A DNA stretch of 64,000 nucleotides from Doryteuthis pealeii (Eukaryota; Mollusca; Cephalopoda; Myopsida; Loliginidae). Positions 37,356 through 50,000 of this stretch are shown piece after piece. The notes below the pieces were generated by a model. The model was not told the origin of the DNA and searched no databases. It saw only the letters and a list, made by a program, of their open reading frames with translations. Position numbers and translations under genes: made by a program. Each line of letters begins with the position of its first letter. Positions within the stretch are counted from its first letter, which is position 1. Location: positions 72,221,349-72,285,348 of the forward strand of contig CM042150.1 of assembly GCA_023376005.1 (NCBI GenBank), read 5' to 3'.

Positions 37356-37378
37356 ATTTTCTTTTACATTTACATATC

Positions 37379-37413
<35 letters not shown>

Positions 37414-37440
37414 TTATAATTTCTTTTACATATACATATA

Positions 37441-37479
<39 letters not shown>

Positions 37480-37497
37480 TTCTTTTACATACATATA

Positions 37498-37540
<43 letters not shown>

Positions 37541-37556
37541 TTCTTTACATATACAT

Positions 37557-37588
<32 letters not shown>

Positions 37589-37677
37589 ATTTCTTAATAT
37601 ACATATATCTATATATATATATATATATATATTATTTATAATTTTTTTACATATATATATATATATATATATAATAT

Positions 37678-37726
<49 letters not shown>

Positions 37727-37744
37727 ATTTTCTTTTTACATATA

Positions 37745-37797
<53 letters not shown>

Positions 37798-37812
37798 TTT
37801 TTTACATATATC

Positions 37813-37858
<46 letters not shown>

Positions 37859-37875
37859 TTTATTACATATATATA

Positions 37876-37925
<50 letters not shown>

Positions 37926-37999
37926 TTACATATACATATATTATAAATTTATAATATATATACATATATATATGTATATATATTTATAATTATATATAT

Positions 38000-38030
<31 letters not shown>

Positions 38031-41000
38031 TTATAATTTTCTTTTCTTTCTTATATTCAGGTTGATGTCAGTGAACCAGGGTGTGCCATATTCAGAGCCT
38101 CTAATAAATTCATCTGTGCTGGTGATACCAGTGGCAAGGTATTTCTTTGTTTTACACTGTCATGTTTTTCTCAAATAATTTAGCTAACAATACATTGTTC
38201 AAGTTAAACCACAATAGTCTGTGTTAAGTCAACAGATTGAGGCAGTTGGTACACACAGACACTCCTGTTCTCAGCATGGGGGTCTTTATTGCATTCCAGG
38301 TCATCTGTGTCCATTATATTAGCAATGCTCAATTACGCTAAAAACTTCAGAATTCAAGTTAGAATTCAATTTAGGCATGCTCCTTACAGTTTTACTGTAA
38401 GGAGCATGCCTAAAATCCTTATAAGTTCACAGCCAAAAAACATATAGTTAATAGCACATCAGTAGATGTTTAATTTGATGCAATTATTTATAAAATATCC
38501 TCTATATTTACTTTTTAACCACAAAATAAAATCTCTCATATCGCTCATTTTAGTGCATATAACCGTGAATCAGTTTTTGGTGCTATTCAGAGTGCAGACC
38601 CAGATGAACTATGGTTGGTTACTGCTGTATATTGATGAGGAGTTTGGCCCCCCAAGGGACTGATACTGCTGATGGCTGTACTGCAGACTAACAAACATGA
38701 ACTAAACACCTATGTTGACACATTCACAGGTGTTGTGGATGTCTGTGCAGAGAAACTGCAGGAATGGAGATAGCAGAATTTGAACATAGCAATTCTGGAC
38801 CTCAGGAAGGCATACCTGCAGGTTCATGTTAAGAATTCCCCATGGCTGTACAAGATAGTTATGTTCAAGTGAAAGCAATATAGTCTAACCAGGTTGGGGT
38901 TCAGCCTGAATGTAGCATCCCTGATAATGTGGTCTCTGCTCAATTTTGTATTAACACAGGATGAGATAAAGAAAGTTACATCAGCATATATTGACAATAT
39001 ATAAATCAATGAGGATGTGGTGTCAGCAGAATCCGTGAAGAAGCATCTCTAACTGTACAAACTGACTAGTAAGGATCTGGAGGGTTGCAGGACAATGCCA
39101 GAGTACTGGACTAGGAGTCTGGGTGGGGTGAGTATGGTTGACTGCAATGTCAATGAGAAAGTAGTGTGGTGAATGGTCCTATGACCAGTACACAGAAAGG
39201 CATCTTATCCATGTGTGGCAAACTGGTGGGACACTTTCCAATGTGTGTATAGCTATGAGTAAGTGACAGGCTTCATCAAACCACTGCCATTACATAGAAC
39301 TGGGATGACAAAATCAGTGATGCACCTCTGGAACGTATGATAACAGATATTCTTATCTGGGTACAGCAACTAGGTCCTGTCCAAGGAGAGTGGTACATGG
39401 ACATGAAGGAGCTAGATATAGGGTAGACATGTGTTCACTGGCTTGACACTGATGAGCCATCATTGAGGATGCATGCTGGCTGATAAAGAACACCAACATT
39501 AACGTGGTAAAGCTGGATGCCATGCTAAGAGAAGCCAACTTTGCATTCAAGTGGCAGGCCACAGTATTACAGGTGAAAACAGACTCCCTCTGCATGTACC
39601 CTAGGGTGACCCTTACTGGCAAGTCTTGGTTGAACACCAAAGCCGTGAATGAGATACTCATAAGCAAACGTGGACCTCGCTTATTGTTGTAAGTGACTCA
39701 CCTATGACACGAACATGGACTTACCCAAAGGGTATATATTTAACAGAGTAAAGCTACTCAAATGAGTAGTACCAGATAAATGTTCTTCGTGTAAGCTGAA
39801 ACAAGGAAACCCTTACATTGTACGTTGATATATATTGCTGAATACAATCTGTTCCCTACATTTTATACCCATGTTGAGTTATTATTTATTGACCCTTAAA
39901 CAATCATAACAGTGGCGACGAGGAAAAAGGATTTTCATGGAACCCTAAGCAGTAGCGTCTAAAGATTTATGAGGACCTACGCAATACTACAGTCACGATA
40001 CAAAACTGAAAAAACTCCAGCAAAAACGATACAGAGTCTCAAAACGACCTTATCTGACTTCGGGATTTGAGCCAGAACCGAAAAAAAAAAAGTGTACAAA
40101 GAAACACTGCCATTTGAAACCACCGCGTTAGGATTACGAACCTCGTATCCATTTTTAAAGAAAAAATATTGAGACTCCTTCAGAGTTTAGGCTTGGAGGA
40201 GGGGTGTTGTAGGTAACTCACCTATGACACGAAAATGGACTTACCCTAAGGGTATATATTTACCAGAGTAAAACTACTCAAATGAGTAGTACCAGATACC
40301 GTTCTTTGTGTAAGCTGAAACAAGGAAACCCTTACATTGTACGTTGATATATGTTGCTGCCCATGGGCCGGATTAGCTCAGTCAGTAGAGCGTTCGGCTA
40401 GAAACCACAAGGTTCCTAGTTCGATACCGGCCCTCGCCAACTCAGCGTATGAGTAGCACAGGGATCTGTGCGGTAAATTAAGGAGCTGATGGTAGGTGTG
40501 GCGCTCCACCTCAGATGCTAAAACAATCTCCTTGGTCTAGCGCTATTGAAAAGGGGATAGACTCCCTCACTGACTGGCTGATACCGACTTTAGGCCGCCC
40601 CGTCGACTTAACTTTACTTTTATATGTTGCTGAATAGAATCTGTTCCCTTCATTTTATCGCCGTGTTGAGTTATTATTTATTGACCCTTAAACAGTGGTC
40701 ATAACACTTATGAAGGAGAACAACTCTTCTGTCAATGTGATACGAGTATGATCCAACCAGAACTGGGCAGACTTACTGACTATTCCTCAGAGGAGATTCA
40801 ATGATGTGCAGAATGAAATCAAGACCATACAGCTGGTGTGTGCTTTTGATAAATGGAACCAACGTTCATTGCAGGCACCCTATTTCATGTGTAGGATCAA
40901 CATGTCTGTTGAAATTTTGCAGTGAGGTAGGTCATTCCGAGTTGTGAGGAGTGTTAGTTTGTAGGCCCAGCTCTGGTCCAATGACTGAAGAGAGGGCTCA

Positions 41001-44000
41001 GTGTGTGTGAAAGGTGGAGCCAACTAGGCATGGACATCATGTACTACTATGGTTGCCACTTTTTGACCTTGGTTGAGTGTGACCACACACAGTTTCAATC
41101 TGGTAGCTTTGCTTTGGCAAGTCATTGCACATGTAATCCTGCAGCTAGGGACTTTGTTTTTTTTTAACATGAGGGAGAGCCTCTGTGGAGTTCCTGGCTG
41201 TAGTGAAGGGTCAAACTTCTGTAGCGAGATTGAACGGCAAAACCCACAAACCTTTGATGAGCCAACAACGGTCAGTCAGTCGAAGAGACAGCGAGTGGCA
41301 TGTTGTGTGTGTGGGCAGGAGGAGAGAAGGTGAAATGTGATGAGTTCGAGGCGGGCACAAGACGAGTTGTGAAGGGGGTGAAAGCGTGAGTGTCCTTGAG
41401 GCCGAGATTTGTAGGTTGTGAGTCTCGTGGCTGGCGAGACGAGAGTTGTGACATGTGAAAATTTCGGCCAGACCTAGTATAAAAGGAGACGTTTGGACAG
41501 AGCGAGCGACGGTGGTGGAGAGTGAACAAGACAGGATTATTTTGTCAGAATTCGTCTTCTCAAAGTTGCAAAAAGTAAATTTGCCTGTGATACGTGTTTC
41601 CTTGTAGAATACAGAGGTCAAGCTTAGACGTTGACATCAGATCAAAAGGTCAAGTGTTATGTTGTTTTTGGCCAAAACACTGGACGATAAATAGTCTTCT
41701 GCAGTCAGCATTTCAGACAGTTCATGGATAAATGGGGTGTTTGATTCCAACTGCACTGCACGTACAAGCTGTCTGGAAATGGTATCATAGGGAGGTGTCA
41801 TTGGGCAGTAAAACAGATTGCTCTGCAGAAGAGCTTCTTTATCATGGAGGCTATGTATTGATATAACATCACACTCAAAGACGGTGTGTCTATCTCATCC
41901 ACCCAACCAACCTGTTGCATTTGTACCAGATTCGAGTGAAAGGAATTGATATTTTGCTCCCCGCCTGACCACCAAGAAAAGTCGGCCTGGTACAAAGTCT
42001 GGGTGAAAAATCCACATGGACAGTGCACATTGAAGTTTATAACAGGTCACATTACTGGGATAACAGTCGGTAGTCATTGACAGCATGTGGGAGATGTGGA
42101 TCCACAGCTCAGTTGAGGGCTGCCAGTGGACGATGGTAGGGACACATTGTCAGGGAGTGATGAATGGTGAGAGCTAAGCTCTAGTGAAAGCAACAGTGAA
42201 ACCCCATCTGAAAGTGAAGGAGAGGTGGGACTGATCTTTATTGAGTCCCCTCATTCTTCGGATTCTGATGATTTAGATGGAGAGGAAGATATGACTATCC
42301 CACTGTGAAGGAGTGTTAGTGTAAAATGACCAGCCTCCTACTGTTATCTGTGTGATCATATGATGGGGTGGGTGACTATAGATATTCACACTCACCTAAT
42401 TCAAAACATCTGCGATGTGATTTGTGAGAGGTCCAAGGCACGTGCTTTTGGTGTTGAGCTTTTGTGAATATTGGTTGATTTGTGAGTGGTGTGGATGAAC
42501 AGGTAAAGAGCCAGGATGTTGGGAGAGTGTGAGTTCAAACACACGGATTGGAGACCACCACATGCATTAGGTGGTATACAATGACAGTTGGCAGAAGAAT
42601 AGTGGAAACTAGTGGAGGTGACAAAAAGATTTTGATATTCTTTAAAAAGAGACTTTGATATTTTGTAACAGAATTGTAATAGATAATGGAAAATTGATAC
42701 TTTACAACAAAGTGAAATAAGAGATGATGACACAAGTAAAATGCACCTCCTCTAACCATACGAAAGTCCAGCTTTCATCCAAAGATAATATGTCTACAGT
42801 AGGGTTGAATGGGAATCCTCTACTATGAGTTTCTTCCAGTGAACCACATGATTGATTCAAACAAACTGTTTTCATTTAGTTTGGTGGTTGGTTTTGAAGG
42901 CTATCACAATGCAAGTGTAAAGAAAAAATAAGGTAACTATGGTGTTGTTTGTTAACCTCAAATTTATTCTTAAAATTTCAAGATAAAATCTCATCAACAG
43001 AAGATTTCTGAAGCTGTTTCTATTGACTGTCCATTTTGTTCTGTGTCTATCTTCCATTTTTCATTTAGATTAAATGAAGGTAGCATTTGATGAAATGCAT
43101 CCAGAATAAATGAAAGCATATTATCTAATCAGGATAACATCCAGAATAAATGAAAGCATATTATTTAATCAGGATAACATCCAGAATAAATGAAAGCATA
43201 TTATCTAATCAGGATAACATCCAGAATAAATGAAAGCATATTATCTAATCAGGATAACATCCAGAATAAATGAAAGCATATTATTAATCAGGATAAATCC
43301 AGAATAAATGAAAGCATATTATTTAATCAGGATAACATCCAGAATAAATGAAAGCATATTATTTAATCAGGATAACACTAAACTGCATATTTTTTAGTTG
43401 ACTGGACAAAAATGATTACAGCTTGGGTGAGATGGTTTGGCTCATCTACCAAATATTGCATCTTCAGTTTACCATCTATTCCTGTCATTATACCATTCTT
43501 TTAATAAAAAAAATTATCTGGAAGACTTCAAAAGTCACAGAGAGCAGTTCTTTCATGAGAAAAGACTTTTTTAAAGTTCTGAGAGAATGGAATTATGAAG
43601 TTGCCTGAAATATGGCAGAAAATAGTGGAATTAAAATGGTAAATATCTTGTTCAATAAAGTTGTCAAATATTTTAAAAAAACAAAAAACTTGTCTGGTCC
43701 AAATGAATACATTCTCTCCTTCTGCGGATAAATTATAATAGACCTGTGAATTGAAATATATTATTGCTGTATCATTGATTCCTTACAGCCAATATGTTAA
43801 ATTTTAAAATCCTCAAATTCAGATTTAATTTGACTTGCATTTATTTTCCTGTAACACTGACTACAATAATCAGAGCATTGGATCTTTTTAATAAAGACAT
43901 GCTTACAGAAAATAAAATTTGACAATATACTGATCAGTTCAATTAAACGGAACACTTGTATACAAGTGTGTTTTCTTTCTTGTATTGTTTATAATAGTTA

Positions 44001-47000
44001 TCTTAGAGCTGTCAAAAACTTTTTCCTTTTAATAACAATAAATAATTCTCAATATTACTTTGTATTTTCCATCTCTGAAAACTTTTAGCACATCAGATTA
44101 TATTCAGATGGGTCTTTTAATCATTGCTTCTGTAATTGAAGCCTCTTTAGATGCATTTGGAGCTGTTCTATTTGAGTTGATTAAGGCCTTTTGATAAGTA
44201 TTAATACATCTTTCTGTTTGGCCATTTGATTATCTATAGTATGGGAGATTTATGGTATGTTTAATTAATTTTGCAGTATTCAGTAGATTCTACTGGTATA
44301 AACTGAGTGCCATACTCTGAAACCAGTGTATTTGGTATACTAAACTTGGAAAAAATTTATCTAAGAAAAAAATTATTAAGTTGATTTTTCACTAGATAAA
44401 CATCCCTAAATGATTTGGAATAGAAATATATGAATGTTTTGTATTGAATGTGAATTCTCAATCATAGAGTATCTGTTTCTAAGATTGTATTACTATTTGT
44501 AGGATGGGATTATTTTAACTGCCAAAACCCATTTATAACCTGTGACACTTAAACAGTCTTCGAAAACTGAGATTCCCTCCTAAAATAAATATGAAATCTT
44601 GGTCAATGGAATTCAATGTAGTCATATTTTTGTAAAAGCTCATGGTTTAATTTTAATAATCAAATGTTTGTTTTTGATGTTTCATGATTTTTTATACCCT
44701 TAAAGAGTTTATTACTATTAAATGACTTTTTCTTTTATTTATATTTTAGTGTTTCAATTCATGGCTTGGTATTTTTGGTATTCAATCAATTTTATGGGCA
44801 TTTATATGAAAATGAATAATCTATTTTTTTTTAAAAAATTAATTGAAATTAAAAATTAACATTTTTTTTAATCATTGCAAAAAAAAACCTATATTATAAT
44901 CCTTTCATTTTTAATAATATGCATTTTTTATTATTTTTTTTCAGATTACTCTGTATGACCACAGTACTTTAAATGCTGAACATGTTCTTGATGCACACAC
45001 AGGAACATTATCTGATTTTGACATTGATGGCAACTTACTTGTTACTTGTGGTTACTCTAACAGGTATTTCTTGCTCTTATCCAACTTGTTTTTTGCCTGC
45101 AAAATTGTCCAAATTTTAGATTCAGCTTTGAAACTTTGTATCTCAGGAATGCTTAAAGATATCTTAATGGAATTTTTTGAGGTTTTTCTAACACTATTGG
45201 ACTACTCTATTTTGAGCAAGAAAAATGTTGCATCACTCTAAGCTCACCAGAAGAATCATGATGAATGTGATCATGTATATAAATGACATTATCATCATTA
45301 ATTAACCATATGATTGGAAGCTTGTAAAGAATGGGAATAAAGTTTGAATGGAAGCTTAAATATTAATTTCAAAGTGCCTGGGATAATCTTAGCCAAAATT
45401 CTCTCTGTTAGGCATCAAAAGTTGCACCTCTTTTGACAATGATTTCCTCAACCCTCTTCCTGAATGCATCACAAGCTGTATCTTCTCATTACCCTTGAAT
45501 GGATAGTGTCAGGGTCAATCCATGATGCCTGAAATGTCTCAAAGGGAACTTTTTATGGTGCTGAATAATTTTTGTCCACATATGCATTAGACTTTTGTGA
45601 ATTTTGCCTTTGAAAATCAGATAAATACCATATTTTTTTGTTTTTTTCTGTTTGTTTTTTCTGTTTTTAAAGCTATTTTCAAATGCATTTGGCATATAAT
45701 TTGGATCATTGTCTTGTTAGATGATGTGTTCATCCTTTATCTTAATCTTTATCCTACCATAGAAATTTATGATTTACAATAATCATGACATCTTGATGTT
45801 TTTAGTTATAGTATATAAATCATTAGCAGGTAATCCCAAACAATTTTCCCAGAGAAAATGATCAGTATTAACTCAAAAATGTTCATGTCTCAATCACTGA
45901 TGAATGGCAAAAACTGTTTGAACTTTTGGTAGGGATTTATGTCACTGTAGAATTTTCTTTCAAATAAAAATGCAGTTAAAAAGCTGTAACATTTTCAGTT
46001 CTGGGCATAATCAATTGCAATTATGGATTTGAAAAATCAAAGACAAAACAACAGTAATTATCATGTTATAAGACAAGATGATGGCAAATTGCTATATGAC
46101 ATATGGTGATGAAAATATTGGAAGTTGATTGATTGGTTAAAAGAAGTCAGAATTAGTCAGGTAAGAGTTAAACAGTTATGTTGATGAGAATACATGATCC
46201 TCCACTTTATGCTGATACAGTTCTTAATTCATAGTTTCTTTAATCTCATGAAATGCTCTGTCATTTAAAGAAAAATACTTTCTATGTATATATTCCTATT
46301 TTCATGCTTTACTTGAAAGTTTTGTTGTTGTTGTTTTTTTTTATCCTTACAACAATTCTATCTTCATATATGACAGGTTGAGTTTTGTTTAAAAAAAAAA
46401 GAAGTTGATAGTAGTTTTGTCTGACCAAAAAATATACTTACAAAAATAATAATTTCTTCAAATGCTCATAAGTCTTGTCTCCTTTTATCATTAATACATT
46501 CACTGCTACCTTAGATATTTGCAACAAATTAAGCCTTTTCATTGGTCAATGCCACAAAGCAGAACCTGAGTCTTGTATGTTGCCATAGCTATTTATATTG
46601 TTTGAAATAAAATTCAAATGGAATGGCAATATAAAAGATGCCCCAAAATGCACAGATGTTATTTGAGAATTAAATTATTAAGATTTTTGTGGCATGTGAA
46701 ACTAAATTGGTTATTTCCTATAACTCCAACATAAACAAAGGGGAACCACTCTTGACTGATAAATTATTTATTTTCCCATTAAACTAACCCTAAACCTAAC
46801 CCCGTCTTCTCTTTTCCTAGTAGATCAATAAATAAATATATAATTTATCAGTCAAGAGTGGTTCCCCTTCGTTTATGTTTGACTTATAGGAAATAACCAT
46901 TAAATCCATTTCAGTACAGTTCATAACAGTTAATTTGGTAACCAATATTCCAGATGCTTCTAAATCTAAAAAGGCTCTATTGGAATAATCATTGATTTTG

Positions 47001-50000
47001 TTTGAATTTTATATTTTTCTGACTGATAATTCAAACATTTTCTGTGAAGCTACAATTTCTAGGAATGTTTTTGGTGATTTAAAAAAACTTTCCAATGATA
47101 CAAATAGAAGTATTCAGACTCATAGCAATATCCCTGTAACCTAAAATTTGTGAGCTTCTTTAACTCTTTACGCAGCATTTGTTCTCAATTATGTTGTACA
47201 TAAAACCATATAGAGGTTGAGTTAATACAGTTCTAAGTGACAATCATCTGTAGGTTGCAGGTTCAATCCTGACCATGGGCTGTTATAATATTGAATACTT
47301 AATATAGCTTATGGAATGAGAGCAGTCTACCTCAGTGGATTGAATAAAGGGCTCAGTTCAAAGTTCAGTGAAGCCCCCGGAGTTTGACCTAAAGAAGGCT
47401 AGAAGCTACATTGGCTGAAACATTATGTATATAACAATAAAGATGAGGACAACAGTCCCAAAAATCCAAATAATACATAGAATTAGTCCTATTCAAATAT
47501 TGTTCACTTTAAAGTAAAGTAGTAGGAAGAAGAAAGAGGAGGAGACAGTATTATTTCAGTTTTAAATACACTACCTATTTTTGTCTCTATCCACAAAATT
47601 ATTCATGGGAAATAAAGAGATAATTATAGTCAGTACCAAATAGTGATTCCAAAAATGCATTATATTTGTGCATGATAATACAGGGGAGGAGATAAAGAGA
47701 GAGGTAACTCACTGACCAATGAGGGAAATGCTTTATCACTCACTTTGTGGTGTGAAAAAAAAAATGAGTGACAAACAGGGACTAAATGACAAATAAAAGG
47801 TGTATTGGAAAATACAGTCAGAGTTTGTTTGATGAAGGGCTCTGTTGGGTTGGTGTTTAAGGTTGTACTCTAGGAGAATGAAAGGTCAAGCTTGGGGTAT
47901 GGTTTGTAGCAATTCCTTTGGTGACAATGTAATTGTTGGATGGGCCAGTGTTCTTTTTGTTAGTGGTGTAGATATGTATTCTTTTTGGTAGCATGAGTGG
48001 TGTGGACAAACATTGTCAAGACTGTTGTGTAGAGCTCTGTAAACAAGCCTCAAAGTTTGATAATGATTGTATGTGCTAAACTGGTTGTGTGGTGTGAGGG
48101 ATTCCGTCTGCCAATCGCCATTCATTGGTTTGCTTAGCTGACACTACTAGGAGGTTGCCTAGCAACTGGCTGCTTAGAAAAAAGAGAGAGAATAGGGAAT
48201 TCTGGTGTATTTAATTACTTCAGGAGCCTTCTAATTAGTCAAAAGGGGTGATACTAGCCCCCCCCCCCCACACACACACTATGTCTGTTGAGTAAGCAGT
48301 TAGCTGGTGTTCTGTGTCTTATCTTAATTTTGACCTTGACAAAGAGCCATGAATCATAGAAAAATTTGACTTAGTGTAAACCACATTCATTTTTAATGTT
48401 TACATTGACTAATAAATTTCTAGAGTTGTATTTATTTTCATATAATTGTCTGAGTATTTTTGTTTTCTGCTACCAGTTTTGTTATTTTTTATCTAAAAGT
48501 CCTGTCGTGATTCACTAAAGCTTAATTTTCTTCATATTTTCAAATTTCATATCAAATGTGTAAGTTTTTTGTAAAATATAGACTGTGAAAGTTTACATAC
48601 TTTTATTGTATTATTGTCACAAAGTATAAAACAGAATATGAACAAGTTTTAATGGTCTCTTGAATACTTTTGAACATTGGGAAATGGTTAGATATGGTCA
48701 ATAATGTATAACTTGATTTTTTGTTTATAATTTAGGTTTTATTTGTTTAAACAGATACTTGATCTTATTTGAAATTAAAATAAATTTTTAATTTTTATTA
48801 GCAAATAATTTGTTTTTGTTTAAAGATTATTATTTGACATACATATTTCTTTTATTCAAAAAATCATTCATTTATGATATACCTCTTATATAGGTTTAGA
48901 CCATTCTTTGAGAATATTATTACCACAATTTAGTGAAACAATGCCTCATATTTTATTGCATATAAAATGCAGGAAGCTAAATATAGTTTTTATTAATTCT
49001 AATTGTAAATTTTTTTTATTCAGAATGGGAAATCTTGCTCCAGATCGTTATCTGATGGTGTATGACTTGCGTTTCATACGTGCTATGGCTCCAATCAAAG
49101 TGGTTGTAGATCCAACATTCTTACGTTTTATTCCAGCTTACACAAATAAATTATGTGTAGTATCTCAGGTATGTATTACCAAATAATCAGATATTTATTT
49201 TTTGATGTTGTGTAATATGGTTTTAGAAATTCATAATAATAAATATTTGTATTTTAAAACTATCAAAATCTTCTGCTATTGGCACTTGAAAAACTTCTCT
49301 TCTCAGGAATTAAATTTAATGGATCTTTTTCAGATATTCCTCTGCTATTTCTCTTAACAATTGGAATTTGTATGCAAATAATTTTGTTTGCAGGAAAATT
49401 TTAATATAAGCCTGAAATGTATATATTTTTTGTGATACGAGTTCTCAGAATTTATTGAAATTCAATGTTCATGTGCCAATTTGCCAAAATAATTTTTGAA
49501 ATCTGATAATCTGATATATTAGACCCCAATCAGTCAGTTTTATAAAGTAATAAAAATGTTTTCATCAATTACTACTAAAATTTAATAAATTTTTAATCAG
49601 ACTTTTTTTGTTGGATTTGAATTTTAAAAAAATTCTTAAAAATATACAATTTATGCCAAAATTCCTCTAAAATAATTAAGCTTATTATTTAAAGATTTCA
49701 GTTCAAATTATGTTCAAAAGTATTTTTGTGTGATTATTAAAAGTTTTCCTTTTGAAGTGTTTATAATAAAACTTTTTTTCAGTTTATTTTCCTTTTTTTT
49801 TTATAGGTGGGCCATTTTCAAGTATTGGATACAACATCAGTCACACCATCTTCAATGATGTTATACCAAGTTAACACTCAGGTGGTGTTGTGTTAAGCTT
49901 TGATATTTCCTCAAACTGTCAAAATATGGCCTTTGGAGATAGTTCAGGTATTTTAACTTGGTATATACAGCTTAAAATATTTTTTTATTTTTCCACTACA

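Larger units (their letters stand above)
39685..40706 (+). mobile_element. Miniature LTR element (TRIM-like), with 5-bp TSD
   Basis: Two LTRs (39685-39911 and 40205-40706) begin TGTTGTA and end ATAACA. They flank only 293 bp of non-coding interior. A primer-binding-like TGGCGACGAGG follows the 5' LTR at 39913 and a purine run GGAGGAGGGG precedes the 3' LTR. CTTAT is duplicated at 39680-39684 and 40707-40711. The 3' LTR is longer only because it carries a SINE. Without that insertion the LTRs are 227 and 229 bp and the element is about 750 bp. Confidence 0.92.

Noticed and set aside
40360..40450. A functional tRNA gene
   Set aside because: A- and B-boxes are present, but the anticodon stem does not pair and the sequence continues into a SINE body with tail and TSDs.
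41211..41621. 136-codon minus-strand open frame
   Set aside because: Low-complexity reading across a GC-rich LTR-like block; no recognisable motif.
43101..43377. Regular 40-bp units as a CRISPR-like array
   Set aside because: Units are identical end to end with no variable spacers, and the context is an animal intron. It is a minisatellite.
46321..46342. Coding signal from TTG repeats
   Set aside because: Short simple repeat in intron 5.
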